Assembly: GCF_000740775.1 (NCBI RefSeq)
Contig: NZ_JFGS01000001.1
Coordinates: forward strand, 372,001-436,000
Direction: 5' to 3'
Length of the DNA stretch: 64,000 nucleotides
Source: Haematobacter missouriensis
Lineage (GTDB): Bacteria > Pseudomonadota > Alphaproteobacteria > Rhodobacterales > Rhodobacteraceae
Part shown: positions 40,511 to 49,250 of the stretch, one piece after another
Position numbering within the stretch: position 1 is the first letter of the stretch
How the letters are laid out: each line of letters starts with the position of its first letter
Notes under the pieces: model-generated
What the model saw: the letters and a program-made list of their open reading frames with translations, nothing else
What the model was told of the DNA's origin: nothing
Database searches by the model: none
Position numbers and translations under genes: made by a program

Positions 40511-40699
40511 ATGAGCAGTATGGCAGGCCTTCTGGAGCCGGGCATGCTCGTACGTCATCCGAATGCCCCGGAGTGGGGTCTGGGACAAGTGCAGTCCAAT
40601 ATCGGTGGCCGCGCCACCGTAAATTTCGAACATGCGGGCAAGGTGGTCATCGACGCGTCCCGGGTGGATCTCATTCCCGTGTTCGACGGGGGGCACTGA
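40511..40699 (+). CDS. DUF3553 small protein
   Basis: A 62-residue protein: MSSMAGLLEPGMLVRHPNAP followed by EWGLGQVQSNIGGRATVNFEHAGKVVIDASRV. This is the DUF3553 family, with a predicted small beta-barrel like that at the end of CarD/PcrA-type proteins, suggesting an RNA-polymerase or nucleic-acid contact. GGGGG precedes ATG 40511. It diverges from chpT, a neighbourhood commonly seen in Rhodobacterales. Confidence 0.85.
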   Translation: MSSMAGLLEPGMLVRHPNAPEWGLGQVQSNIGGRATVNFEHAGKVVIDASRVDLIPVFDGGH

Positions 40700-40824
40700 C
40701 GCCACTCTCCCCGATGTCCGTTAAGAAACGGTTACCGGATCGTGATTTGCAGACCATGGGCCCCCTCGGCCTTGTCACCCTGTGGGGCAGGCCATAGACA
40801 GTCATGAACAGGACGGAGACGCCC

Positions 40825-41610
40825 ATGCAAAATGCGCCTCTTGCCAGGACGGGATCGCAATTCTCCGTCCGGCTGGCCAGTACGCCGCAGGATATCCGGG
40901 ACGCGCAGCGGCTCCGATACGAAGTCTTCGTGGCGGAACTGGGTGCTACGGGGCCGCTGGTCGATCATGAGGACCAGCTGGAATGTGACCGCTACGATCC
41001 ATTCTGCGACCATCTTCTGCTTTTCGACGATGTGAAGGGGCGCGTCGCGGCGGTCTACAGATTGCTGCCGGGAGAGCGGGCGGAGCTTGCGGGCGGATTC
41101 TATACGCAGAATGAGTATGATCTTGCGCCGCTGCTTGTCTCCGGCCGGAAGCTTCTGGAATTGGGCAGATCCTGTGTCCATGCGGATTATCGCGGAAGCG
41201 CCGCGATGTTCGTCATGTGGAGCGCGCTTGCGGACTATGTCATGGAACGGGGGATCGAGATTCTCTTCGGGACGGCCAGTTTCCACGGGACAGATGTGGA
41301 CGCCCTAGCGCTTCCCCTCTCATGGCTCCATGCTCATCACCTCGCGCCGGAAATCCTCCGGGTACGGGCGTGGGGCGCGTCGGCGCAGCCGATGGACCTG
41401 ATGCCGGTGACGCCGGATGACAAGAACCGCGCGCTTGCCGCGATGCCGCCCCTCATACGCGCCTACCTCCGGCTCGGCGGTGTTGTGGGCGAGGGCGCAT
41501 GGCGGGACGCGGCCTTCAATACGACGGATGTCTGCCTCATCGTTGACACCACGCATATGTCTGCACAGCATCGCGGCTTCTATACCCGCGGCCGGGGGCA
41601 ATCCGCGTGA
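40825..41610 (+). CDS. olsB: Ornithine-acyl-ACP N-acyltransferase OlsB
   Basis: First step of ornithine lipid synthesis: 3-hydroxyacyl transfer to the alpha-amino group of ornithine. GNAT-fold motifs are DAQRLRYEVFVAELGA, ECDRYDPFCDHLLLFD, YRLLPGERA, ELGRSCVHADYRGSAAMFVMW and FGTASFHGTD. Start 40825 is preferred because GGAG lies seven bases upstream; ATG 40804 has none. The product is 261 residues. It overlaps olsA by GTGA. Ornithine lipids replace phospholipids when phosphate is low; no pho box was identified. Confidence 0.93.
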   Translation: MQNAPLARTGSQFSVRLASTPQDIRDAQRLRYEVFVAELGATGPLVDHEDQLECDRYDPFCDHLLLFDDVKGRVAAVYRLLPGERAELAGGFYTQNEYDLAPLLVSGRKLLELGRSCVHADYRGSAAMFVMWSALADYVMERGIEILFGTASFHGTDVDALALPLSWLHAHHLAPEILRVRAWGASAQPMDLMPVTPDDKNRALAAMPPLIRAYLRLGGVVGEGAWRDAAFNTTDVCLIVDTTHMSAQHRGFYTRGRGQSA

Positions 41611-42434
41611 GCCGCACCTGGCAGCCCGAGGAGCCGCCCCCCGCGCTCAACCGACCTGACATGCGCGGGTGGATCAGGGTGATCTGCCGTGTGGTGCCGA
41701 TGGTGGCCATCACCTTTCCGGCGCTCCTGCTTATCCTGATGGTGCGGCTCGTGGAGCGCCCCCTCGCCCGCGGGGGGCGTCCGGTGACCGCGCGGATCAA
41801 GCAGGTCATCTGCCGTATCGACCTGGCGCTGCTGGGTATTTCCTTCACGCGCCGCGGACAGCCGATGACGGGTGCCGGGATCCTTGTGGCCAACCATTCC
41901 TCCTGGCTCGACATCCTCGTGCTGGGCGCGAGTGCGCCTGTGACCTTCGTCTCCAAGGATGACGTTGCGGACTGGCCCGGCATCGGCCTGCTCGCGCGGG
42001 GGACGGGAACGATGTTCGTCACCCGCGATCCGAAGCTGGCCGCTCAGCAACGCGATGAGTTGGCGCATCGGCTGGCGGAGGGTGAGTTGATGCTGTTCTT
42101 CCCCGAGGGCACCAGTTCCGACGGCCGCCGCATCCTGCCCTTCAAGCCCGCGCTTTTCGAGTCGCTCTTTCTTCCCGGCCTGCGGGAGAAGTTGCAGGTG
42201 CAGCCGGTATCGGTTCGCTACCACGCGCCGGGGGGGGAGGATCCGCGCTTTCACGCATGGTTCGGCGACATGGATTTCGGCCCGCATGCGCTGAGCGTTC
42301 TGGCTGCTCCGCGCGGTGGCGCAGTGGAGGTGATCCTGCATCCGCCAGTCCGGGTGCGGGATTTCGACGGGCGCAAGAGCATCGCCGCCTGGAGCGAAAC
42401 CGCCGTGCGCGACGGTTCCCGCCAGCGGGCCTGA
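41607..42434 (+). CDS. olsA: Lyso-ornithine lipid O-acyltransferase OlsA
   Basis: Second step of ornithine lipid synthesis, a PlsC-like acyltransferase of 275 residues. Visible are an N-terminal membrane segment (VICRVVPMVAITFPALLLIL), the HX4D motif in VANHSSWLDI and the second acyltransferase motif FFPEGTSSDGRRILPFKPALF. The start is GTG 41607, overlapping the olsB stop. A thiE-like gene follows after 57 bases. Confidence 0.92.
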   Translation: MSRTWQPEEPPPALNRPDMRGWIRVICRVVPMVAITFPALLLILMVRLVERPLARGGRPVTARIKQVICRIDLALLGISFTRRGQPMTGAGILVANHSSWLDILVLGASAPVTFVSKDDVADWPGIGLLARGTGTMFVTRDPKLAAQQRDELAHRLAEGELMLFFPEGTSSDGRRILPFKPALFESLFLPGLREKLQVQPVSVRYHAPGGEDPRFHAWFGDMDFGPHALSVLAAPRGGAVEVILHPPVRVRDFDGRKSIAAWSETAVRDGSRQRA

Positions 42435-42491
42435 GGTGCTGGCAAAGAGCCGAAATCCCGGCTATAGCGGCTCACGTTTCAGGAGCCAGCG

Positions 42492-43118
42492 ATGCAAGAC
42501 CAAGATCAGGACCGGCCGCAGCTTTATCTCGTGACCCCCCCGGATTTCGAGGTGGAATCCTTCGGCCCGAGGCTCGCTGCTGTTTTGGACGGAGCGGAGG
42601 TCGCCTGTCTGCGGCTGGCTCTCGTCTCCCGCGATGAGGACCGTGTGGCCCGCGCGGCCGATGCGCTCCGTGAGATCGCGCATGTGCGGGACGTCGCTTT
42701 GGTGGTGGACCGGCATGTCGGGCTGGTGGAGCGGCTCGGGCTTGACGGTGTGCATCTGACCGACGGGGCGCGGGGCGTGCGCAAGGCGCGTGAGGCGCTT
42801 GGCGCGGACGCCATCGTGGGCGCCTTCTGCGGTGCGTCGAGGCATGACGGGATGACGGCGGGAGAGACGGGGGCGGATTATGTCGCCTTCGGCCCGGTCA
42901 GCGCGGGCGGTCTCGGCGACGGCACCGTGGCGGATCGGGAGCTTTTTGCCTGGTGGTCTGAGATGATCGAGGTTCCGGTCGTCGCGGAGGGCGGTCTGAC
43001 GGTCGATCTGGTCCGTGATCTTTCCCCGGTGACAGACTTCTTTGCGGTGGGAGAGGAAATCTGGCGGGAGGAAGATGCGCTGGCGGCCCTTCGCCGTCTG
43101 CTGGCCCCTGTCGCCTGA
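42492..43118 (+). CDS. Thiamine phosphate synthase-like protein (ThiE/TenI fold)
   Basis: A 208-residue TIM-barrel. LYLVTPPDF, ALVVDRHVGLVERLGLDGVHLTDGARG and DYVAFGPVSAGG follow the ThiE pattern, but the phosphate/pyrophosphate loop usually reading GPVFPTxTK is replaced by GPVSAGGLGDGTVAD, so true ThiE activity is doubtful. It lies downstream of olsA with no thiamine gene nearby. An annotation as plain ThiE would overstate what the sequence shows. Confidence 0.75.
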   Translation: MQDQDQDRPQLYLVTPPDFEVESFGPRLAAVLDGAEVACLRLALVSRDEDRVARAADALREIAHVRDVALVVDRHVGLVERLGLDGVHLTDGARGVRKAREALGADAIVGAFCGASRHDGMTAGETGADYVAFGPVSAGGLGDGTVADRELFAWWSEMIEVPVVAEGGLTVDLVRDLSPVTDFFAVGEEIWREEDALAALRRLLAPVA

Positions 43119-43451
43119 TTATTTCGCAGGGAGGCTGTCCGTGAAGCGGATGGCCTGCGCCAGAAGGTCGCCGCGGATCATGTCGTCCCCCGCCGCCTCA
43201 TCCCCGAGCAGGACGATGCCGCCAAGCGCGCGCATCCTGCCCATCTGGAAGGGTGATACTCCGGGAAGGGCCAGCGCCGCCGGGGCTGCCGCCTTGCCGA
43301 TGCGATAGAAGATCCCGCGCGAGATCAGCCCTGCCATCATGTTCCCCTGCCGGAAGAAGGCCAGCCCCCCGAACATCCGCCGCTCACCGAAATGGCCGAA
43401 CGGTTCCATGTCCTCGCGCAGCAGCTGCTCCAGTCCCGTTTCCCACGCCAT
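43119..43451 (-). CDS. TfoX N-terminal-domain protein
   Basis: A 110-residue protein with the TfoX_N fold: EPFGHFGERRMFGGLAFFRQGNMMAGLISRGIFYRIG is the conserved core. In enterics and Vibrio, TfoX regulates competence, but stand-alone N-terminal domains are common in Alphaproteobacteria without a known role. The start is ATG 43451. It converges with the thiE-like gene (adjacent ends) and diverges from trmJ. Confidence 0.82.
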   Translation of the reverse strand: MAWETGLEQLLREDMEPFGHFGERRMFGGLAFFRQGNMMAGLISRGIFYRIGKAAAPAALALPGVSPFQMGRMRALGGIVLLGDEAAGDDMIRGDLLAQAIRFTDSLPAK

Positions 43452-43514
43452 GGCCGATCCTTGCCATTCACCCATGTGAAGCGTATCAGGCCGCGTTCCC
43501 GAACGGAAAGGCCG

Positions 43515-44240
43515 ATGACAGAAGCTCGTCCCGCATTCATCCTCGTGCGCCCGCAGATGGGTGAAAACATCGGTGCCGCTGCGCGCGCGATGCTGAACTT
43601 CGGTCTGGACCGCATGCGTCTTGTCGCGCCGCGCGATGGCTGGCCCAATCCCAAGGCCGTCGCCATGGCAAGCGGGGCGGGGCGGGTCTTGGACAATGCC
43701 ACGGTATTCGACACGGTCGAGGCGGCGATCGCTGATTGCACCTATGTCTATGCCACCACGGCGCGGAGCCGCGAGCTCACCAAACCCGTGCTGACGCCGG
43801 AACAGGCGATGGCCGAGGCGCGCGCGATTACCGCGGCAGGGGGGCGCGTGGGCGTTCTCTTCGGGCCGGAACGGGCGGGGCTGGAGAATGCCGACGTCGT
43901 TCATGCCAATGCGATCATCACCGTGCCCGTCAATCCGGAGTTTCCGTCACTGAACCTCGCCCAATGTGCGCTGCTGACGGGCTATGAATGGGCGCGGCAC
44001 GGAGAAGCTCCCCCCGTACGCGAAGCGATGGGCGAGCGCGCGACATCCGGGGATGTGGCGCGGCTTGGTGAGCATTTCGAGGAGCGTTTGGATGCGGCGG
44101 GATTCTTTTTTCCCGCGGACAAGGCTGCGCATATGCGGATGAACCTGCGCAACATGCTGTCCCGTCTGCCGCTGACACGAGCGGATGTGCAGACCTTCCA
44201 CGGAATGCTGCGTCAGTTCGGTCGCAGGATGGGCGGGTAG
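43515..44240 (+). CDS. trmJ: tRNA (cytidine/uridine-2'-O-)-methyltransferase, TrmJ type
   Basis: A 241-residue SPOUT (trefoil-knot) methyltransferase expected to methylate tRNA position 32. Motifs: FILVRPQMGENIGAAARAMLNFG (motif 1), VGVLFGPERAGLENADV (motif 2) and ITVPVNPEFPSLNLAQCALLTGYE (motif 3). GGAAAGG precedes ATG 43515. The stop overlaps the start of a strong terminator hairpin. Confidence 0.9.
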   Translation: MTEARPAFILVRPQMGENIGAAARAMLNFGLDRMRLVAPRDGWPNPKAVAMASGAGRVLDNATVFDTVEAAIADCTYVYATTARSRELTKPVLTPEQAMAEARAITAAGGRVGVLFGPERAGLENADVVHANAIITVPVNPEFPSLNLAQCALLTGYEWARHGEAPPVREAMGERATSGDVARLGEHFEERLDAAGFFFPADKAAHMRMNLRNMLSRLPLTRADVQTFHGMLRQFGRRMGG

Positions 44241-44273
44241 GAGCGCGCCTCGAAAGGCACGCTCCCCCTTTTT
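44240..44273 (+). terminator. Rho-independent terminator of trmJ
   Basis: GGAGCG-C-GCCT pairs with AGGC-A-CGCTCC around CGAA (one C-A mismatch), followed by CCCTTTTT. It ends exactly at the 3' end of the convergent aminotransferase gene. Confidence 0.85.
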
Positions 44274-45643
44274 CAGCCCTTCAGTTCGGCCGCGGTTTCG
44301 TCCAGCGATTTGGAGAAGCGAGCGATCATCTCATCCACCTGCGCCTCGGTGATGATGAGCGGCGGGCAGAAGCAGATCGTATCGCCGATGGCGCGGTTGA
44401 TGAGGCCGTTCTCGGCGCTCTTGCGGGTGTAGATCGCGCCCGCCTTGCCCACGGGATCGAACTTCGCCTTGGTCGCCTTGTCGGCCACCAGTTCCACCGC
44501 GGCGATGAGCCCTACGCCACGCACCTCGCCAACCAGCGGGTGATCCGCGAACTCCCGCAGACGTTTCTGCATATAGGCGCCAACCTTTTCCGCATTGGCG
44601 ACGAGACCGCGCTCCTCGATGATCTTCAGGTTCTCGATGGCGACCGCCATGGCGACCGGGTGGCCGGACGCGGTGTAGCCGTGCCCGAAGGCGCCGTTCT
44701 TCTGCGAGCCGTCCGCGATGGCCTGATAGATTGCATCCGTCAGCATGATCGCCGCCAGCGGCTGGTAGGAGGAGGTGATCTGCTTGGACAGGACGAGGAA
44801 GTCCGGCTTGATCCCGTAGTATTCGCAGGCGAATGTCTTGCCGGAGCGGCCGAAGCCCATGATGACCTCATCGGCCACCAGCAGGATGTCGTATTTTTTC
44901 AGGACTTTCTGGACTTTTTCCCAGTAGCCCTTCGGCGGAACCAGAACGCCGCCCGCGCCGATCACCGGCTCGCCGATGAAGGCGGCAACCGTTTCCGGCC
45001 CTTCGGCAAGGATCATGTCCTCGATCTCCTGCGCCAGCCGGTCGGAGAACTGCTCCTCCGTCTCGCCTTCCTCGCCGAAGCGGTAGAAATGGGGGGTGGT
45101 CACATGCTTCATCTGCGGCAGCGGCAGGTCGAAGTCCTTGTGGTTGATCGGCAGACCGGTGAGCGAAGCCGACGCCACGGTGATCCCGTGATAACCGTTC
45201 TTGCGAGCGATGATCTTCTTCTTCTCCGGGCGGCCCAGCACGTTGTTGTAGTACCAGATCATCTTGACGACGGTATCGTTCGCCTCGGAGCCGGAGTTGG
45301 TGTAGAACACCCGCGTCAGATGCTCCGGCGTCATCTTCACCAGCGTTTCAGCAAGGTCGATGGCCGGCTCGTGCGACTTGGAGGAGAAGATGTGGTAATA
45401 GGGCAGGGTGGACATCTGCCGCTGGGCGGCCTCCACCAGACGTTTTTCGCCAAAGCCCACAGCGACGGACCACAGCCCGGCGAGAGCCTCGATATATTCC
45501 TTGCCAGCGTCGTCATAGACATGGATGCCGTCGCCACGCGAAATCACCATGGGGCCGTTCTGCTCGTGCATCCGGGCATTTGTATTCGGGTGGAGGAGAT
45601 ATTTGACATCGCGCGCGGCGAGAGAATTCGGAAGCGTGTCCAT
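44273..45643 (-). CDS. Class III (omega-type) aminotransferase
   Basis: A 456-residue PLP enzyme. Conserved parts: YYHIFSSKSHEPAIDLAETL, YTNSGSEANDTVVKMIWYYNN, KNGYHGITVASASLTG, the cofactor Asp in LVADEVIMGFGRSG, the Schiff-base Lys in LVLSKQITSSYQPLAA and FGHGYTASGHPVA. It belongs to the omega-transaminase group acting on beta-alanine, putrescine or other amines with pyruvate; the substrate cannot be decided from sequence. No transporter or pathway gene is adjacent. Confidence 0.9.
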   Translation of the reverse strand: MDTLPNSLAARDVKYLLHPNTNARMHEQNGPMVISRGDGIHVYDDAGKEYIEALAGLWSVAVGFGEKRLVEAAQRQMSTLPYYHIFSSKSHEPAIDLAETLVKMTPEHLTRVFYTNSGSEANDTVVKMIWYYNNVLGRPEKKKIIARKNGYHGITVASASLTGLPINHKDFDLPLPQMKHVTTPHFYRFGEEGETEEQFSDRLAQEIEDMILAEGPETVAAFIGEPVIGAGGVLVPPKGYWEKVQKVLKKYDILLVADEVIMGFGRSGKTFACEYYGIKPDFLVLSKQITSSYQPLAAIMLTDAIYQAIADGSQKNGAFGHGYTASGHPVAMAVAIENLKIIEERGLVANAEKVGAYMQKRLREFADHPLVGEVRGVGLIAAVELVADKATKAKFDPVGKAGAIYTRKSAENGLINRAIGDTICFCPPLIITEAQVDEMIARFSKSLDETAAELKG

Positions 45644-45985
45644 GATGCGGAACCCTGTCTATGACTCACCCGCGCCGGTTGACGCAGGCTCGGCGCGAAG
45701 CGTAGCGACTTCCAGACGATCTTGCACCCCCGAAGCTCGACGGAGGGCAGGAAAGCGGCATCGCATGTCGGGAATTCATGCCAACTGCCGCCGCGCCGGG
45801 CCATTTGCTTCTGTCGAGGCAGCGCGTGAAGATCGCGCCCGCACGTTTATGTGGAACCATGCCGCCCTCCCCAGCGTAAATGATCCGGGAGGGGTGGTTG
45901 CCGGCAAGGGGGACCTGCCCCCTCGCAGGATTTCGGGAAACGATGACGCAGACAGGGGCCGTATCTGAGGGCAGCCAGATCGGTT
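45644..45985. other. Gene-free region upstream of the aminotransferase gene
   Basis: About 340 bases between two minus-strand genes. No plausible gene was found. AGGGGG (45907-45912) pairs with CCCCCT (45918-45923) around five bases. It should hold the aminotransferase promoter and the parE 3' end; no clear terminator with a T tract for parE is seen. Confidence 0.5.
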
Positions 45986-47959
45986 TCAGACGTCCAACTC
46001 TTCCACGAAACGGGCATTTTCCTGAATATACTGGAAGCGCATCTCCGGGCGCTTGCCCATCAGCCGCTCCACCAGGTCGCCGGTCTCGCCTGGTTCGTCC
46101 TCGTCAATGGAAACGCGGATGAGCTTGCGTGTGGCCGGGTTCATCGTCGTGTCCTTCAGATCCTTGGCGTCCATCTCGCCCAGACCCTTGAAACGCTGCA
46201 CGTCGATCTTGCCCTTGCCACCCAGCCCCTTGGCCAGCATCCGCTCTTTCTCCGCATCGTCGGCGACGTAGATGCGGTTCGCCCCCTGCGTCAGCCGGTA
46301 GAGCGGCGGACAGGCGAGGTAGAGATGCCCCTGGTCGATAAGCGGGCGCATATGGGTGAAGAAGAACGTCATCAGCAGCGACGCGATATGGGCGCCGTCC
46401 ACATCTGCATCGGTCATGATGATGATCTTGTCATAGCGCAGCTCATCTACGCGGAACTTCGTCCCCATGCCGGAACCGAGTGCCTGACAAAGATCATTGA
46501 TCTCCTGGTTCTGTGCGAGTTTGCCCGATGCCGCACCGAGGACGTTCAGGATCTTGCCCCGGAGCGGGAGAAGCGCCTGCATCGTGCGATCCCGTGCCAT
46601 CTTGGCCGAGCCACCCGCGCTGTCGCCCTCGACAATGAACAGTTCCGTGCTCCCGCGGTTCGTGGCGGAGCAATCCACCAGCTTGCCAGGCAGACGGAGT
46701 CGCTTGGTCGCGGATTTACGCGCCGTCTCCTTTTCGGAGCGACGGCGGATCCGCTCCTCCGCCTTCAACACGAGGTAGTCGAGGATGGCGCCCGCCGTTT
46801 TGGTATCCGCAGCCAGCCAGTTGTCGAAGTGGTCGCGCACACCGACTTCGACCAGCCGCGCGGCTTCGACCGTTGCCAGGCGGTCCTTGGTCTGACCCAC
46901 GAACTCCGGATCGCGGATGAAGCAGGACACCAGCGCCACGCCGCCCGACTGCAGGTCCTCCCGCTGGATTTGTTGCGCCTTGCGATTGCCCACCAGCTCT
47001 CCGTAGGCCCGGATCCCCTTCAGGACAGCGGCCCAGAAGCCCTGCTCATGCGTGCCGCCTTCCGGTGTGGGAACCGTGTTGCAGTAGGACTGGATGGCAC
47101 CATCCCGCGCGGGAGACCAGTTGATCGCCCATTCCACCGAGCCGGGAACCCCGAACTTCTCCTGAAACCCGACCTTTCCGGCAAAGGGCCGGTCGGCATA
47201 GGTGGCGGTGCCGGACAACTGCTCCATCAGGTAATCCGCCAGTCCACCCGGGAAATGGAACGTCGCTTCCTTGGGCGTCTCGCCATCGTCGATCGCGGTT
47301 TTCCAGCGGATTTCGACGCCTGAGAACAGATAGGCCTTGGACCGCGCCATGCGGAAGAGCCGCGCCGGTTTGAACCGCTGATGGCCGAAGATCTCTACAT
47401 CTGCATGGAAGATCACCGTGGTCCCGCGCCGGTTCGGGGCAGGGCCCACCTTCTCGACAGGACCGAGCGGTTTTCCGCGCGAAAATTCCTGCGCGTAGAG
47501 TTCCCGGTTCCGCGCAACCTCCACCCGCATCCGGTCCGACAGCGCATTGACGACGGAGGAGCCGACCCCGTTCAACCCGCCCGAGGTCTGATAGGCCTTG
47601 CCGGAAAACTTGCCCCCCGCGTGAAGCGTGCAGAGGATCACCTCCAGCGCCGATTTGCCGGGAAACTTCGGATGCGGATCGACGGGGATGCCGCGGCCGT
47701 TGTCCCGGATGATGACGGTGTAGTCCTCCGTCAGCTCGACCTCTATCCGGCTGGCGAAGCCGGCGACAGCCTCGTCCATCGCATTGTCGAGGATCTCGGC
47801 CACCATGTGGTGCAGCGCCCGCTCATCCGTGCCGCCGATATACATTCCGGGGCGCTTGCGGACGGGTTCCAGCCCTTCCAGCACCTCGATGGAAGAGGCG
47901 TCATAGCTTTGCGACACACTGTCGCCGGAGAGGAGATCTTCGGGAGGCATCAGGCTCAT
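45986..47959 (-). CDS. parE: DNA topoisomerase IV subunit B
   Basis: ATPase subunit of the chromosome-decatenating topoisomerase IV. The 657-residue product has the GHKL ATPase motifs (EILDNAMDEAVAG, IIRDNGRGIPVDPHPKF, GLNGVGSSVVNALS), the Toprim signature FIVEGDSAGGSAKMARDR and DADVDGAHIASLLMTFFF. At 657 residues and without the long C-terminal insert of many proteobacterial GyrB proteins it fits ParE, consistent with gyrA being elsewhere (22008). parC is not in the window. Confidence 0.93.
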   Translation of the reverse strand: MSLMPPEDLLSGDSVSQSYDASSIEVLEGLEPVRKRPGMYIGGTDERALHHMVAEILDNAMDEAVAGFASRIEVELTEDYTVIIRDNGRGIPVDPHPKFPGKSALEVILCTLHAGGKFSGKAYQTSGGLNGVGSSVVNALSDRMRVEVARNRELYAQEFSRGKPLGPVEKVGPAPNRRGTTVIFHADVEIFGHQRFKPARLFRMARSKAYLFSGVEIRWKTAIDDGETPKEATFHFPGGLADYLMEQLSGTATYADRPFAGKVGFQEKFGVPGSVEWAINWSPARDGAIQSYCNTVPTPEGGTHEQGFWAAVLKGIRAYGELVGNRKAQQIQREDLQSGGVALVSCFIRDPEFVGQTKDRLATVEAARLVEVGVRDHFDNWLAADTKTAGAILDYLVLKAEERIRRRSEKETARKSATKRLRLPGKLVDCSATNRGSTELFIVEGDSAGGSAKMARDRTMQALLPLRGKILNVLGAASGKLAQNQEINDLCQALGSGMGTKFRVDELRYDKIIIMTDADVDGAHIASLLMTFFFTHMRPLIDQGHLYLACPPLYRLTQGANRIYVADDAEKERMLAKGLGGKGKIDVQRFKGLGEMDAKDLKDTTMNPATRKLIRVSIDEDEPGETGDLVERLMGKRPEMRFQYIQENARFVEELDV

Positions 47960-48093
47960 CTGGTAGGTCAGGGGTTCCCAAGCAGTAGAACATGTGTGGA
48001 GGGCGGGAACAAGCCCGCCACCGTCTCCGTCACTCCGATGGGCCGCAGGAACGGTCGGGCTTGCCGGGGGTTATAGTGGAAAGGGAGACAATC

Positions 48094-48651
48094 ATGACCA
48101 GACCTCTTGCAACATGCCTCGTCTTCGCGGCTCTCGCGCTTCCGGTGGCCGTGAGTGCCCAGACGGCACCTTCTCCGGCATCGACCCAACAGCCGGCAAC
48201 CCAACAGGCGGCGACCACGGGTGAAACCGCCACCGCAGCCTTCGTAGATGGTTCGGGCAATCCCGCGGGCGAAGCTCAACTGCGTCAAACACCGGCAGGC
48301 GTTCTGATCCATCTGAAGGTCATGGGGTTGCCGCCCGATCATTGGGTAGCGTTCCATATCCACGAGACCGGCACCTGCGATGCGGCGACTCATCACGAAA
48401 GTGCTGGCGGCCACTTCAACCCAACGGGCGCGAGCCACGGCTATCTGGCGGAGGGCGGCCCCCATGCCGGCGATATGCCAAACCAGATGACCCGACCGGA
48501 TGGCACGATAGAGGCGGAGGTGCTGAACCCTTCCGTCACGTTGGCATCCATCGTGGGCAGGTCGCTCATGATTCACGCGGGGCCGGATGACTACCGCAGT
48601 CAGCCGTCAGGCGCGGCCGGCGACAGGCTCGCCTGCGCTCCCATTCGTTAA
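48094..48651 (+). CDS. sodC: Periplasmic Cu-Zn superoxide dismutase
   Basis: A 185-residue exported protein with a Sec signal peptide (TRPLATCLVFAALALPVAVSAQ, cleaved near residue 22) and a Ala/Gln/Thr-rich linker. Metal ligands are visible: HIHETGTC (Cu), THHESAGGHFNP, HGYLAEGGPHAGDMPN (Zn, with Asp) and the last Cu His in MIHAGPDDY. Cys residues in GTC and LACAP form the conserved disulfide. AAGGGAG precedes ATG 48094. Its stop overlaps the convergent stop of the next gene by two bases. Confidence 0.92.
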   Translation: MTRPLATCLVFAALALPVAVSAQTAPSPASTQQPATQQAATTGETATAAFVDGSGNPAGEAQLRQTPAGVLIHLKVMGLPPDHWVAFHIHETGTCDAATHHESAGGHFNPTGASHGYLAEGGPHAGDMPNQMTRPDGTIEAEVLNPSVTLASIVGRSLMIHAGPDDYRSQPSGAAGDRLACAPIR

Positions 48652-48863
48652 CGGAGCAGAATACCGGCGACGACCAGCGCCAGCCCCAGCGCGGAAAGCC
48701 CGAGCGCGGCGACATTGAGAAGCATGGCCTTGCGCAGCCGGGACTGCGTCTCGGCTTCGTCCAACCCGCCCTTGCGGGCAGACATGGCCTGCCGGATGCA
48801 GAGCCCAAGCCCAGCGATACCGGCGAGCGTCATCGCCGCGCCGATCCAGATCAGTGCTTCCAT
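48648..48863 (-). CDS. Small two-span membrane protein, unknown
   Basis: A 71-residue protein with two hydrophobic helices (ALIWIGAAMTLAGIAGLGLCI and LLNVAALGLSALGLALVVAGILL) joined by a charged loop with Arg/Lys/Glu (RKGGLDEAETQSRLRK). The pattern and the tail-to-tail placement with sodC suggest a real, conserved small membrane protein of Rhodobacterales. No function can be given. Confidence 0.7.
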   Translation of the reverse strand: MEALIWIGAAMTLAGIAGLGLCIRQAMSARKGGLDEAETQSRLRKAMLLNVAALGLSALGLALVVAGILLR

Positions 48864-48988
48864 GTCATCTCCTCGCGCAGCCTGCTCCGGCCCTAAAGCA
48901 GCAGGCAGTCTTCCGCAAGCGCGCGTCTCCGGGGCCTTGCGTGGAGAGGAGGCGGCGCGCTAGGAGGTTCTCCAAAAGGAGACCGCCC

Positions 48989-49246
48989 ATGAATGCCGTT
49001 ACCGACGACGCCTATAACGTCACAGCCGAGGAGCTGCGCCAGTTCATCGAACGCTACGAGCAGCTCGAGGCGGAGAAGAAGGACATCGCGGAGCAGCAGA
49101 AGGAAGTGATGGCCGAGGCCAAGGGGCGCGGCTACGACACAAAGGTTCTTCGCAAGATCGTCGCCCTGCGCAAACGGGACAAGGACGACGTGGCCGAGGA
49201 AGAAGCCATTCTTGAGGTTTACAAATCCGCCCTTGGCATGGGTTGA
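48989..49246 (+). CDS. gapR: GapR-family (DUF2312) nucleoid-associated protein
   Basis: An 85-residue coiled-coil protein. The core TAEELRQFIERYEQLEAEKKDIAEQQKEVMAEAKGRGYDTKVLRKIVALRKRD matches DUF2312/GapR, which binds overtwisted DNA ahead of replication and transcription in Caulobacter. GGAG lies eight bases before ATG 48989. It is followed by a convergent gene four bases away. Its presence together with chpT fits an alphaproteobacterial cell-cycle gene set. Confidence 0.92.
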   Translation: MNAVTDDAYNVTAEELRQFIERYEQLEAEKKDIAEQQKEVMAEAKGRGYDTKVLRKIVALRKRDKDDVAEEEAILEVYKSALGMG

Positions 49247-49250
49247 GCCC

